Below are positions 1-7,475 of a stretch of DNA of 22,488 nt, in pieces. Each line of letters begins with the position of its first letter. Position 1 is the stretch's first letter. This stretch comes from JBICIG01 sp043101605 (GTDB lineage: Bacteria > Planctomycetota > Phycisphaerae > Phycisphaerales > UBA1924). The notes below the pieces were generated by a model. The model ran no database searches. It was not told the DNA's origin and saw only the letters and a list, made by a program, of their open reading frames with translations. Made by a program: the position numbers and the translations under genes. The stretch lies in NCBI GenBank assembly GCA_043101605.1, contig JBICIG010000015.1, forward strand, positions 1-22,488, in the 5' to 3' direction.

Positions 1-565
1 GGCCCAACTCGCCGGCGTAATCGGGCACGAGATCGGGCATGTCACCGCCCGCCACGGGGGCGAGCGCGTCAGCGACACCATCATGGCGCAACTCGGCATC
101 CAGATCGTCGCGGCGTGGGCGGGGGACCAGGAGAGCGAGTGGGTCAGCCAGGGCATCCCGCTGGTGGTCAGCGCCGCCGGGCAGGGGTTCCTGCTCAAGT
201 TCAGCCGCGACCAGGAGCTCGAGGCCGACTCGCTGGGCATCCGCTACATGACCCAGCAGGGCTACGCCCCCGCGGCGCTCATCGATGTCATGCAGACGCT
301 CAAAGCCGCGTCCGGCGGCGGGGGGCAGCCCGAGTTCCTCTCGACCCACCCGCACCCGGACACCCGCATCTCGCGCATCCGCAACAAGCTCGAGGGCGAC
401 TTCGCGTTCACCGTCAACAACCCCGAGTACGGGCGGTTCGAGGCTCGCTACCGCGACCGGATGCTCAACCGCATCGCGCTGCTTCGGGACCGCGGCGAGA
501 TCGGGGCCGTCGAGTTCGCGGGGCTTCCGGTGAGCGGTTGGTGCGCGCACTGCGCGGGAGAGTAA
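1..565 (+). CDS. M48-family zinc metallopeptidase, 5' end missing
   Basis: The frame is open from base 2 and has no start in the window, so the N-terminus lies upstream. The first residues contain HEIGH (bases 26-40), the HExxH zinc site of M48 peptidases, followed about 60 residues later by ELEAD (about 217-231), which supplies the third zinc ligand (Glu) in this family. The motif STHPHPDTR and the following RISRIRNKLEG are typical of the C-terminal part of M48C / BepA-LoiP-type peptidases, which act on envelope proteins in quality control. The visible 187 codons cover the second half of the catalytic domain and a short tail. The signal peptide or lipobox expected in this group cannot be seen. 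It faces the M19 gene across a 162-bp gap. The family call is firm; the substrate is unknown. Confidence 0.9.
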   Translation, partial: AQLAGVIGHEIGHVTARHGGERVSDTIMAQLGIQIVAAWAGDQESEWVSQGIPLVVSAAGQGFLLKFSRDQELEADSLGIRYMTQQGYAPAALIDVMQTLKAASGGGGQPEFLSTHPHPDTRISRIRNKLEGDFAFTVNNPEYGRFEARYRDRMLNRIALLRDRGEIGAVEFAGLPVSGWCAHCAGE

Positions 566-680
566 GCGGGGGACCGCCGGCGCCGAGAGCATGGCGTGCC
601 CTTGGTTCAAGCCTTGGCACGGGAGCGTCGCGGGTCTGGATCCCTGAGTTCGTGAGGGTGTGCGCGCGGAACGGTCGGTG

Positions 681-698
681 ATGTTCCACGTGGAACAT
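681..698. promoter_or_regulatory. Candidate parS site (ParB/Spo0J binding palindrome)
   Basis: ATGTTCCACGTGGAACAT is a perfect 18-bp palindrome. Its inner 16 bases, TGTTCCACGTGGAACA, match the well-established chromosomal parS consensus (TGTTtCACGTGaAACA; the CC/GG form is the Pseudomonas-type variant). It sits in non-coding DNA between two convergent genes, where a bound ParB cluster would disturb little. No parA or parB gene is in the window. ParB binding itself is inferred. Confidence 0.82.
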
Positions 699-727
699 GT
701 ACGCGGCTTGTGCGCGCCGGGTGATGC

Positions 728-1768
728 TCAGATCTCGTCGATTCCCCAGAGTCTGGCGGCGTTGTTCCACGCGAAGCCTCTGACCTCGGCGTCGCTCCAG
801 CCACGGGCGCGGAGTTCATCGAGGAGTTTGTGCAGGTCGGTGGGGGTGTTGATGCCGGCGGGGAGGTCGTCGGCGGTGATCCCGCCGTCCATGTCGGTCC
901 CGAGGACAACGCCGTCGCGCCGGCCCATGACCTGCGCGACATGCTCGACATGATCGATCGCCTCGGCGATGGAGGGTCGGTCCTTGGGGTTGTTGCGGTC
1001 GAGTCCTTCTCGGATGAAGTTGCGGACGAGGTTGAGCCCGACGACGCCGCCGCGTGCGCCGATCTCACGGATCGCGTCATCGGTGAGGTGGCGCTGGTTC
1101 TTCGGATCGAGCAGGGCGCGGCAGTTGGAGTGGGAGGCGATGACCAGCGCGGCGGAGTGTTTGAAGAGCCCTTCGAGGGACTTGTCTGAGAGGTGGGAGG
1201 CGTCGTGGACCACGCCGAGTTCGTCCATGCGTTCGATGAGCGCGCGGCCGAGGTCGGTGAGCCCGTCGTTGGTGCCGTTGCCCCCGGCGTATCGGGAACT
1301 GGTCCACCAGGCGAGGCCGATGGCGACGACGCCGCCCTCGACCCATTCGGAGAGCTGGCCCGGTGTTTCAATGGGGTCGGCGCCCTCCATGAGGATGCCG
1401 AGCGTGAGGGGCGCGGTGCCTGCGGGCTGGGGTCGGCCGCGGCGTTGGAGCAGGTCGATGAGCCCGGCGTCGCGCCACGCGAGGTAGAGCTTGAGTTGGC
1501 GCATGCCCTGCTTCCAGGCGGCGAGCGCGTCGCCGGCGGGGAAGGCGCTGGCGCGGGCGAGGGCGTCGGCATCGTTGGGGTCGACGGCTTCTGTGAAGAT
1601 CGTGCCGAGGCACGCGCGGACGGCCGCTTCGCGCAGCGTGGGGAGGGTGACGGCGGCGGGCTGGAGGGGGCCGCGGCAGTCGTGGAGCGGCGCGTGCATG
1701 TCGCGGCCGAGTTCGGCGAGGTGGGCGAGATCGAGATGGCAATCAAAGAGCGGGAGGGGGCTGGGCAT
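728..1768 (-). CDS. Membrane dipeptidase (peptidase family M19)
   Basis: This is a 346-residue protein of usual family length. It starts with the metal-binding DxHxD motif (D9, H11, D13). The other M19 landmarks follow in order: MEG (bridging Glu), DASHLSD and ASHSNCRAL (two metal-binding His regions), and GTDMDGG near the C-terminus (the usual GSDFDG). M19 enzymes are binuclear zinc hydrolases that cleave dipeptides, including ones with a C-terminal D-residue. No signal peptide is visible, so it is probably cytoplasmic. The ATG is not preceded by a Shine-Dalgarno sequence but has TAGCCT six bases upstream, suggesting a leaderless message. It diverges from the dockerin-bearing gene. The family is clear; the physiological substrate is not. 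Confidence 0.92.
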   Translation of the reverse strand: MPSPLPLFDCHLDLAHLAELGRDMHAPLHDCRGPLQPAAVTLPTLREAAVRACLGTIFTEAVDPNDADALARASAFPAGDALAAWKQGMRQLKLYLAWRDAGLIDLLQRRGRPQPAGTAPLTLGILMEGADPIETPGQLSEWVEGGVVAIGLAWWTSSRYAGGNGTNDGLTDLGRALIERMDELGVVHDASHLSDKSLEGLFKHSAALVIASHSNCRALLDPKNQRHLTDDAIREIGARGGVVGLNLVRNFIREGLDRNNPKDRPSIAEAIDHVEHVAQVMGRRDGVVLGTDMDGGITADDLPAGINTPTDLHKLLDELRARGWSDAEVRGFAWNNAARLWGIDEI

Positions 1769-1774
1769 GGAGAG

Positions 1775-1780
1775 AGGCTA
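1775..1780 (-). promoter_or_regulatory. TANNNT -10 box for the M19 gene (leaderless type)
   Basis: On the minus strand TAGCCT is followed by six bases (CTCTCC) and then the ATG. Transcription would then begin at or next to the start codon. There is no ribosome binding site in the gap and no clear -35 element. Confidence 0.45.
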
Positions 1781-1947
1781 TCCGGACCTTGGGGTGTGAG
1801 GGACGGTTCCCTGAATCGGCCCGAGAATGCGAAGATCGATCCCCCTGCGCGCGAATCCGGGTGATTCTCGGGCTGTCTAGGTGTATCTTGAAGCAGTCCC
1901 GGAGGACCGATACTCGCAACATTTTTTTGAGGGGAGGGTTTCGACCC

Positions 1948-3666
1948 ATGATGAAGCATTGCATGACTGCGGCGGCGATCGTCGCGATCGCGGGCGCGGT
2001 GGCGTCGGCGGAAGATCTGATCTCGAACCTGTTCGGTGCGTCGGGCGGCAGCACCTTCATCGGGCCGAGTTCATCGACGGACTACAAGGCGGCGGCGTTC
2101 ACGATGCCGGGCGGCTCGAAGTGGCTGTTCGGCTCGGTGGAACTGGAGATCGACTTCTCGGCTGCCGGGCCGAACCCGGTCGTGGAGATCTGGGGCGGTT
2201 CCGGAACCGTCCCGACGACGCGGCTGGCGACGCTGGAGAACCCGTCGGTGATGTCGGGCCTTGGCACCTACCGGTTTACGCTGGGTGCCAACGACGACCT
2301 GGTGCTGCGTCCCAACACGCGGTACTGGGTGCGCGTGTCGGCGACGACCGGTGGAGACTTCTCCTGGATCGGGACGGCGAATGTCAACCCGACGGGTGTG
2401 GCGAATTTCAACGGCTTCGTGTTCAACGATGCGGCGAGCAGCACGGAGAACAAGCTGCGCGTGAACGCCGTGCCGCTGATGGTGGACAACTTCGACGGGA
2501 CGGCCGACAACGGTCCTGACGGCGGCACCAGTGCGTTCCCGAAGGAATTCGGCTGGGTCAACGCGTCGGGGCAGGATCACGCGTTCCGTGGTTTCGAGTT
2601 GGATATGGACTTCGGCGCGGGGGACACGCTGAGCGCGAGCATCCGCCGGGGGTTCCCGACGCCGAGCGGAGGCATCATCGGGATCAACTTCCCGAATCGG
2701 ACGGGCGAGGTCATCCTGCGGTTCAACAACCCGTTCCACACCGTCCAGCAGCCGGGCGACCCGTTCTGGGTGACGCTGAACGATGACCCCGCTGGGAACC
2801 CGCTGTGGGAGGAAGCGAACCCGGACATCCTCCCGAACGGCTTTGCCGGCGATCCGATCGGCTACCTGTTCCTGGGCGGTCCGAGTTCGGTGCAGAATCG
2901 CCTGGCGATCGCGAGCTACCCGCTGATCACCAATGCGTCGGAGAACTCGCCGACGGATGCCGGTGCGACCTTGCTGTTCGGCCCCGACCGCATCAAGGCG
3001 GCTTCGTTCAGCCTGGCGGTGGGGCGTCAGGCGCGGGCGGAGTTCCTGCGGATCGGGCTCGATCGGTCGGCGAACCCGGGCATCGTGGAGCTGTGGCGCG
3101 GTGACACGCGGCCTTCGGTGTTCCTGGGGACCTGGGAGGATCCGGAGGTCATCACAAACCTGTCGGTCGGCCAGGTGCTCCGGTACCGTCTGCGGACGCC
3201 GGTGGTGCTGAGCGGCGGTCAGAGGTACTGGACGGTGGTGCGTGCGGATGCGGCAGCCGGGGCGGGAACGCTCGCTTGGCTGCTCAATGAGAACTCTGAT
3301 CCGACGCCGCGCGGGCTCGCGGTGGGCGGGGAGTTCCTGTTCTCGATCGACGGCGGAGCGACCTTCCCGGGCAGCAGCATCCGAAACAATGACTTCTCGG
3401 TGTTCGGGCCGGGGCAGAACAACTGCCCGGTGGACTTCACGACGAGTTCGGACCCGAACGACGACAGCTACCGGGTGCCGAACGGCGTGTATGACTCCGA
3501 GGACTTCTTCTTCTACCTGGACGGGTTCACCGCGGGCAACCGTTCGGTGTGCGACCTGACGGCGTCGAGCGACCCGATCGACCCGGGGTTCGGGATCCGG
3601 GACGGGATCTGCGACTCGGCGGACTTCTTCTACTTCCTGGACCTGTTCGTGCAGGGCTGCCCGTAA
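1948..3666 (+). CDS. Secreted protein with three choice-of-anchor-type repeats and a GC-type dockerin-like C-terminus
   Basis: This is a 572-residue protein. The start at the tandem ATGs 1948/1951 is supported by GAGGGGAGGG at 1929-1938 and by an immediate signal peptide (hydrophobic stretch TAAAIVAIAGAV ending ASA-E near residue 21). The body appears to be three diverged tandem units, about residues 22-176, 177-325 and 326-490. The first two end in similar strings (ENKLRVNAVPLM and QNRLAIASYPLI), and units 1 and 3 share the order LFG, AA-F, V-E-W, R-YW. They resemble choice-of-anchor type R beta domains. The last 80 residues hold two dockerin-like repeats with the pattern SSDPxD...DG/NG...DSxDFFxxLDxF, ending in GC-P. 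These Asp-rich calcium-type loops are typical of Phycisphaerae. The role is probably extracellular or surface-attached; the ligand is unknown. A strong terminator follows. Confidence 0.85.
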   Translation: MMKHCMTAAAIVAIAGAVASAEDLISNLFGASGGSTFIGPSSSTDYKAAAFTMPGGSKWLFGSVELEIDFSAAGPNPVVEIWGGSGTVPTTRLATLENPSVMSGLGTYRFTLGANDDLVLRPNTRYWVRVSATTGGDFSWIGTANVNPTGVANFNGFVFNDAASSTENKLRVNAVPLMVDNFDGTADNGPDGGTSAFPKEFGWVNASGQDHAFRGFELDMDFGAGDTLSASIRRGFPTPSGGIIGINFPNRTGEVILRFNNPFHTVQQPGDPFWVTLNDDPAGNPLWEEANPDILPNGFAGDPIGYLFLGGPSSVQNRLAIASYPLITNASENSPTDAGATLLFGPDRIKAASFSLAVGRQARAEFLRIGLDRSANPGIVELWRGDTRPSVFLGTWEDPEVITNLSVGQVLRYRLRTPVVLSGGQRYWTVVRADAAAGAGTLAWLLNENSDPTPRGLAVGGEFLFSIDGGATFPGSSIRNNDFSVFGPGQNNCPVDFTTSSDPNDDSYRVPNGVYDSEDFFFYLDGFTAGNRSVCDLTASSDPIDPGFGIRDGICDSADFFYFLDLFVQGCP

Positions 3667-3714
3667 GGGCGGCGTGCCCGGCCGAGTCGTCGGGTGACAG
3701 AGTGTGAAACGAGA

Positions 3715-3745
3715 GGGGATCGGCTTCGGCCGGTCCCCTTTTTTT
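3715..3745 (+). terminator. Rho-independent terminator after the dockerin-bearing gene
   Basis: A 10-bp stem (GGGGATCGGC pairing with GCCGGTCCCC, one G-U pair) closed by a TTCG tetraloop is followed directly by seven T residues. A purine-rich GAGA lies before the stem. It begins 48 bases after the stop codon. Confidence 0.92.
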
Positions 3746-3793
3746 GTTGGGTGGCTGGTGGGCGGTTCTGAGGTTTGGGGGCGGGGTGGCCTG

Positions 3794-3799
3794 TATCAT
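3794..3799 (+). promoter_or_regulatory. TANNNT -10 box for the zinc-ribbon gene (leaderless type)
   Basis: TATCAT matches the -10 consensus at five of six positions and lies six bases before the ATG at 3806. No ribosome binding site fits in between. No convincing -35 element is seen. Confidence 0.5.
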
Positions 3800-3805
3800 C
3801 TGGGC

Positions 3806-4240
3806 ATGCTGACGCCCGTGCCGCCGACTGCCCAGGATCCGTTGGTTGCCTGTCCGAAGGACGGGACGATGATGGAGCGCCTTTCGACGGGGATGGTCGA
3901 GATCGACCGGTGCCCGCGTTGCGGGGGCGTGTGGCTGGACGGGGGCGAGTTGACGGCGGTGCTGAAGATCAGCGACGACCCGAAGGCGCTGGTGCGGAGC
4001 ATCGACCGGGGCGCGGCGGCGTCGGACGGGAGCCAGGCGCCGAGCAGCAAGCACCAACTCGACGCGGTGCGGTGCCCGCGCGACGGGAGCGAGATGATCG
4101 AGTTGCGCGATGCGCAGCAGCGGCACATCGAGTACGAGGCGTGCCGGAGCTGCGGCGGGGTGTTCTTCGACGCGGGCGAGCTGAGCGACCTGAGCGACTT
4201 CACGCTGCGTGAGCGCGTCAAGGCGATGCTGGGGCGATGA
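3806..4240 (+). CDS. Tandem zf-TFIIB-type zinc-ribbon protein
   Basis: This is a 144-residue protein made of two copies of the small zf-TFIIB zinc-ribbon domain: CPKDGTMM...CPRCGGVWLDGGEL (about residues 16-50) and CPRDGSEM...CRSCGGVFFDAGEL (about 89-125). The first knuckle has the CPxDG form common in this family instead of CPxC; the second knuckle is CxxCGG followed by the conserved F/W-x-D-x-GEL. No enzymatic function is known for the family. A longer in-frame opening exists upstream but would run through the terminator stem, so the ATG at 3806 is chosen; a TATCAT box lies just before it. Its stop overlaps the first possible start of the next gene (ATGA), so the two are probably co-transcribed. 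Confidence 0.85.
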   Translation: MLTPVPPTAQDPLVACPKDGTMMERLSTGMVEIDRCPRCGGVWLDGGELTAVLKISDDPKALVRSIDRGAAASDGSQAPSSKHQLDAVRCPRDGSEMIELRDAQQRHIEYEACRSCGGVFFDAGELSDLSDFTLRERVKAMLGR

Positions 4241-4326
4241 TGTCGAGTTTGGCGGTTCTGGAGGGACGGGTTCGCGGCGAGATTCGAGCGGACCGTTGTC
4301 TGCCTGCGCGTCGCGGCGGGGTGGCG

Positions 4327-4962
4327 ATGGGCTGCCTGATCGCGTTCGCGATCGTGGTGATCCTGCTGATCGCGGGTGGGATCTGGCTCGCGGGGAACTG
4401 GCGCTGGATGGTGGCGAACCCGATCCGGAACGCGATCATCGCGGAGATCGATGCGTCGGCGCTGCCGGATGATCAGAAGCAGCAGCTGCGCGGCGATGTG
4501 GAGTTGATGACCGACCAGTTCAAGAGCGGGGCGATCTCGCTGGAGGAGCTGGGGCGGGTGGGTGAGCAGTTGGAGCGTTCGCCGCTGCTGCAGATCGGGG
4601 CGGTGTATGTGGTGCGGAGCCGGTACATCGAGCCCTCGGGGCTGAGCGAGGAAGAGAAGGCGGACGCGGGGCTGCACCTGGAGCGTTTTGCGCGTGGGAT
4701 CTACGAGAAGTCGATCTCGGTGGACGCGGTGGACCGGGTGATCGAGCCGATCAGCGATGCGCGTGCGGGCGATGGGCGGGAGCTGAGGGCGCCGAGCGCG
4801 GTGAGCGATGCGGACCTGCGCGAGATGGTGACTCGGGCGAAGCAGTCGGCCGACGAGGCGGGGGTGCCGCTGGAGCGCTTCGAGATCGATGTGGCGGCCG
4901 AGTTCCGGGGCGCGATCGAACGCGGGCTGGGGCGATCGCTCGGGCAGCCGGGCGGGGGCTGA
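4327..4962 (+). CDS. Single-pass membrane protein of unknown function
   Basis: This is a 211-residue protein. It opens with a hydrophobic segment (about residues 2-24, CLIAFAIVVILLIAGGIWLA), followed by a hydrophilic, mostly alpha-helical domain rich in Glu, Arg and Leu, and a C-terminal Gly/Pro tail. No family is recognised. The frame is open back to an ATG at 4237 that overlaps the stop of the zinc-ribbon gene. The extra 30 residues are Arg-rich and would place the membrane segment unusually far in, so ATG 4327 (or the GTG at 4321) is preferred. The overlap suggests an operon with the zinc-ribbon gene. It ends nine bases from the end of the convergent LOG-family gene. Confidence 0.7.
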   Translation: MGCLIAFAIVVILLIAGGIWLAGNWRWMVANPIRNAIIAEIDASALPDDQKQQLRGDVELMTDQFKSGAISLEELGRVGEQLERSPLLQIGAVYVVRSRYIEPSGLSEEEKADAGLHLERFARGIYEKSISVDAVDRVIEPISDARAGDGRELRAPSAVSDADLREMVTRAKQSADEAGVPLERFEIDVAAEFRGAIERGLGRSLGQPGGG

Positions 4963-4971
4963 GTCAACCGA

Positions 4972-5829
4972 TCATCGGGGCGGTTCGTCGGCGGGGGCGG
5001 CTGAGTTCGCGGCGGTGTTTGTGCGCGCGGCGTCGGGCTTGGGGGCGGTGGGGTCGGTCTCGCCGAGGATGCGCTGGGCGCGGACAGGGGGCTTCTCGTG
5101 GAGAGGTCGTCCGCCGGGCTGGGGCGCGGTGATGGCTTCGATGGCGTGGTCGGGGTCGTCGGTGATGGTGATGAGGGAGGGGTCTTCGGGGCCGATGGTG
5201 CCGGCTTGGACCATGGAGCCGTGGAGGAACTCGATGATGGGGCGCCAGTAGTCGGTGCCCATGAGGACGATGGGGAAGGACTCGATTTTTCCGGTCTGGA
5301 TGAGGGTAGCGGTCTCGAAGATTTCGTCGAGTGTGCCGAAGCCGCCTGGGAGTGTGACGAAGGCGCGGGAGTACTTGACGAGCATGACCTTGCGGACGAA
5401 GAAGTAGTTGAACTCGATGAAGGAATCGAGGTAGGGGTTGGGTTCCTGCTCGTGGGGGAGGCGGATGTTGCACCCGATGGACTTGCCGCCGGCGTCGCGG
5501 GCGCCGCGGTTGGCGGCTTCCATGATACCGGGCCCGCCGCCGGTCATGGTGGTGAGCCCGGCGCGGGCGATGTTGTAGCCGACCTGTCTTGCGAGGCGGT
5601 AGTAGGGGTGGTCCTCGCCGAAGCGGGCCGAGCCGAAGACGGTGACGCAGGGCCCGACGAAGTGGAGCTTGCGGAAGCCCTTGATGAATTCGCCGGAGAT
5701 GCGGATGACGCGGGCGAGTTCTTCGAGGCGCCGGCGGGGGCCGGCGAGGAAGCGGTGCTCGCTGCTGTGGGGGGAGGAGCCGGGCCAGTGGCGTCCGTTG
5801 TGGGGTGGTCGTGGGTGCGGGTCGGTCAC
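4972..5829 (-). CDS. LOG-family protein (nucleoside 5'-monophosphate phosphoribohydrolase-like, TIGR00730 type)
   Basis: This is a 285-residue Rossmann-fold protein with both LOG signatures: GGGPGIMEA at residues 97-105 and PGGFGTLDE at 161-169, the latter carrying the catalytic Glu. Family members, once annotated as lysine decarboxylases, cleave cytokinin riboside monophosphates or related nucleotides to free base and ribose 5-phosphate; some bind second messengers. The N-terminal 30 residues and the last 40 are low-complexity and Pro/Ala-rich, longer than in the shortest LOG proteins. The start is a GTG without a Shine-Dalgarno sequence, but TAGGCT lies exactly six bases upstream and a TGAACA element lies 16 bases further, a good leaderless promoter. 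The family is firm; the substrate is not. Confidence 0.9.
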   Translation of the reverse strand: MTDPHPRPPHNGRHWPGSSPHSSEHRFLAGPRRRLEELARVIRISGEFIKGFRKLHFVGPCVTVFGSARFGEDHPYYRLARQVGYNIARAGLTTMTGGGPGIMEAANRGARDAGGKSIGCNIRLPHEQEPNPYLDSFIEFNYFFVRKVMLVKYSRAFVTLPGGFGTLDEIFETATLIQTGKIESFPIVLMGTDYWRPIIEFLHGSMVQAGTIGPEDPSLITITDDPDHAIEAITAPQPGGRPLHEKPPVRAQRILGETDPTAPKPDAARTNTAANSAAPADEPPR

Positions 5830-5835
5830 GGGCTG

Positions 5836-5863
5836 AGCCTAGCACTCGTCGGCGGAGTGTTCA
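5836..5863 (-). promoter_or_regulatory. Promoter of the LOG-family gene (-35 TGAACA, -10 TAGGCT)
   Basis: On the minus strand TGAACA (5858-5863, four of six matches to TTGACA) is separated by 16 bases from TAGGCT (5836-5841), which is six bases from the GTG start. The -35 element overlaps the stop codon of the upstream 111-residue gene. Confidence 0.5.
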
Positions 5864-6196
5864 GGGGCGTGGCAGGGCGAAGCCGATCAGGTCCAGGAAC
5901 AGGCTGAGCAGGAGCCAGAGGGCGGTCCAGAGGAGCATGCCGACGAAGACGCCGAGGGCGATGGTGCGGATGGGGCGTTCGCGCAGGGGGTCGGCGATGG
6001 GTCGTCTTGCGATGCGCTCGGCGGGGCGGACGACGGCGGCGGGGTCGATGTCGCCCTCGATGATCTCGACCGAGAGGGTGTTGCGCAGACCGCGTTCGAT
6101 CGCGAGGTTGCGGGCGATGGACTCGCTGGCGCAGTCGATGTCGATGGAGGTGAGGCGGTTGTCGCGGTCTCGGCCGTGGACGCGGAAGATCGGCAT
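5861..6196 (-). CDS. Small membrane protein of unknown function
   Basis: This is a 111-residue protein. The N-terminal 50 residues look like a small alpha/beta domain (MPIFRVHGRD..., then an AIERGLR helix and LSVEIIEG strand). The C-terminus carries one long or two short hydrophobic segments (about residues 81-107). This layout resembles small planctomycete proteins in which a short soluble module precedes a membrane anchor; no family is named with confidence. It lies 31 bases upstream of the LOG-family start, whose promoter appears to overlap its stop codon. Confidence 0.65.
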   Translation of the reverse strand: MPIFRVHGRDRDNRLTSIDIDCASESIARNLAIERGLRNTLSVEIIEGDIDPAAVVRPAERIARRPIADPLRERPIRTIALGVFVGMLLWTALWLLLSLFLDLIGFALPRP

Positions 6197-6241
6197 GGCG
6201 TCGTCTCGGGGCGTCGGTGGCTCGGTCTGTCGTGCGGCGGG

Positions 6242-6904
6242 TCAGAAGGTGACGGTGCCGACCTGTTCGGGGACGAGGATCTCGGCGGCGGTGTTGGCGA
6301 GGACTTCCTCGGTGGTGACACCCGGGGCGAGTTCGGTCAGGACGAATCGCTGCTTGTCGGGGTCGAGTTCCAGGACGCAGAGGTCGGTGATGACCATGGT
6401 GATGCAGCGCTTGCCGGTGAGGGGAAGGGAGCACTCCTTGACGAGCTTGGGGGAGCCGTCCTTGCTGGTGTGCTCCATCATGACGACAACCTTGGGGACC
6501 CCGGCGACCAGGTACATGGCGCCGCCCATGCCCTTGACCATTTTGCCGGGGATCATCCAGTTGGCGATGTCGCCCTCCTGGCTGACTTCCATCGCGCCGA
6601 GGATGCACATGTCGATGTGCCCGCCGCGGATCATGCCGAAGGAGTCGGAGGACTGGAAGTAGCTGGCGCCGGTGCGCGCGGTGATGGTCTGCTTGCCGGC
6701 GTTGATGAGGTCGGGATCGACCTGGTCGTCGGTCGGGAAGGGCCCGATGCCGAGCAGCCCGTTCTCGGATTGGAGCCAGACATCCATGCCGTCGGGGATG
6801 TGGTTGGCGACGAGGGTGGGCATCCCGATGCCGAGGTTGACGACGAAGCCGTCCTCGAGTTCTCGGGCGGCACGCTGGGCGATCTCATCGCGGGTGAGGG
6901 GCAT
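6242..6904 (-). CDS. scoB: 3-oxoacid CoA-transferase, subunit B
   Basis: This is a 220-residue protein of normal subunit length. It has the SCOT-type beta-subunit signatures NLGIGMPT (23-30), the active-site SENGLLG with the catalytic Glu at residue 47 (which forms the glutamyl-CoA thioester in this family), RGGHIDMCILGAMEV, and PGKMVKGMGGAM. With subunit A it should move CoA between succinate or another acyl donor and a 3-oxoacid such as acetoacetate. The ATG is fixed by a near-perfect Shine-Dalgarno sequence AAGGAGGTC. The partner subunit (9335-10096) is on the same strand but 2.4 kb upstream, with four unrelated genes between. The exact acyl substrate cannot be read from the sequence. Confidence 0.93.
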   Translation of the reverse strand: MPLTRDEIAQRAARELEDGFVVNLGIGMPTLVANHIPDGMDVWLQSENGLLGIGPFPTDDQVDPDLINAGKQTITARTGASYFQSSDSFGMIRGGHIDMCILGAMEVSQEGDIANWMIPGKMVKGMGGAMYLVAGVPKVVVMMEHTSKDGSPKLVKECSLPLTGKRCITMVITDLCVLELDPDKQRFVLTELAPGVTTEEVLANTAAEILVPEQVGTVTF

Positions 6905-6908
6905 GATC

Positions 6909-6917
6909 GACCTCCTT
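6909..6917 (-). promoter_or_regulatory. Strong Shine-Dalgarno sequence of scoB
   Basis: AAGGAGGTC lies four bases before the ATG on the minus strand (six from the GGAGG core). It fixes the scoB start and contrasts with the five genes here that have no ribosome binding site. Confidence 0.85.
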
Positions 6918-6953
6918 GGATGAGTGTACGGTGCGAGTCCGGGGGTGAGGGGC

Positions 6954-7430
6954 TCAGCGGCGCGGGTTCGGTGGTGGGTTGATCTGGCGGTCGCCGGGCT
7001 GGGCGGGGCTCTGGCTGGAGCCATGGCCCTGGCTGTCGCGGTGGTGCTGTGGGGGCAGGCCCGAGTTGGCGCGGGAGACCGAGCCTTGGGAGCCCGAGCC
7101 GTCGCCGACACCGGTGCCGGGTCGGGCGGTGTCGGGCTCGGCGGTCTCGACCCACTGGAGGAATCGGATGGGGTGGTCGGAGGCGCGGCGGAGGGCGTTC
7201 TCGATGCGGCCGGCGTCGTCGGAGGACTTGAGCTCATCGATCACGCGGCTCGGGGCGTGGATGAGCACATCGACCGCGGGCCCGTCATGGTCGGCGGCGT
7301 CGGTATTCTCGACATGGCGCTGGTCGACGGCGCAGGCGGCGAACTTCTTGGCTGCTGCGCGGTTGCGGTCGGGGTTTGGAGAGTCTTCGCGGGTGAGGAA
7401 CAGGACAGTATCGGCTTTGAGGTCTTGCAT
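6954..7430 (-). CDS. Uncharacterised protein with a disordered C-terminal tail
   Basis: This is a 158-residue protein. Residues 1-100 look like a compact alpha/beta domain (strand ADTVLFLT near the N-terminus, VDVLIHAP strand, an Arg-rich helix IENALRRASD and PIRFLQWVE). The last 55 residues are Gly/Ser/Gln/Pro-rich and probably disordered. No family is recognised. The start is supported not by a ribosome site but by TAGCAT five bases before the ATG. It lies between the SIMPL gene and scoB, with 49 bases to the latter. Translation of the N-terminal part looks genuine; the low-complexity tail lowers certainty. Confidence 0.6.
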   Translation of the reverse strand: MQDLKADTVLFLTREDSPNPDRNRAAAKKFAACAVDQRHVENTDAADHDGPAVDVLIHAPSRVIDELKSSDDAGRIENALRRASDHPIRFLQWVETAEPDTARPGTGVGDGSGSQGSVSRANSGLPPQHHRDSQGHGSSQSPAQPGDRQINPPPNPRR

Positions 7431-7435
7431 GGGGG

Positions 7436-7441
7436 ATGCTA
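7436..7441 (-). promoter_or_regulatory. TANNNT -10 box for the 158-residue gene (leaderless type)
   Basis: On the minus strand TAGCAT is followed by CCCCC and then ATG. CGGACA (7459-7464) lies 17 bases further upstream and could act as a weak -35 element. Confidence 0.45.
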
Positions 7442-7475
7442 CGGGGCCCGCGGCGGGATGTCCGTTTGCAATCGG

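Noticed and set aside
566..680. Possible tRNA or small RNA gene in the gap after the M48 peptidase
   Set aside because: GGTTCAAGCC recalls a T-arm but no acceptor, D or anticodon arms can be formed around it.
763..778. A second parS-like sequence, TGTTCCACGCGAAGCC, 65 bases from the palindrome
   Set aside because: It matches 12 of 16 positions but breaks the central CACGTG core and the right arm, and it encodes conserved residues near the M19 C-terminus.
4237..4326. Upstream ATG overlapping the zinc-ribbon stop as start of the membrane protein
   Set aside because: The added residues are Arg-rich without structure and the membrane helix begins right after the later ATG; kept only as an alternative.
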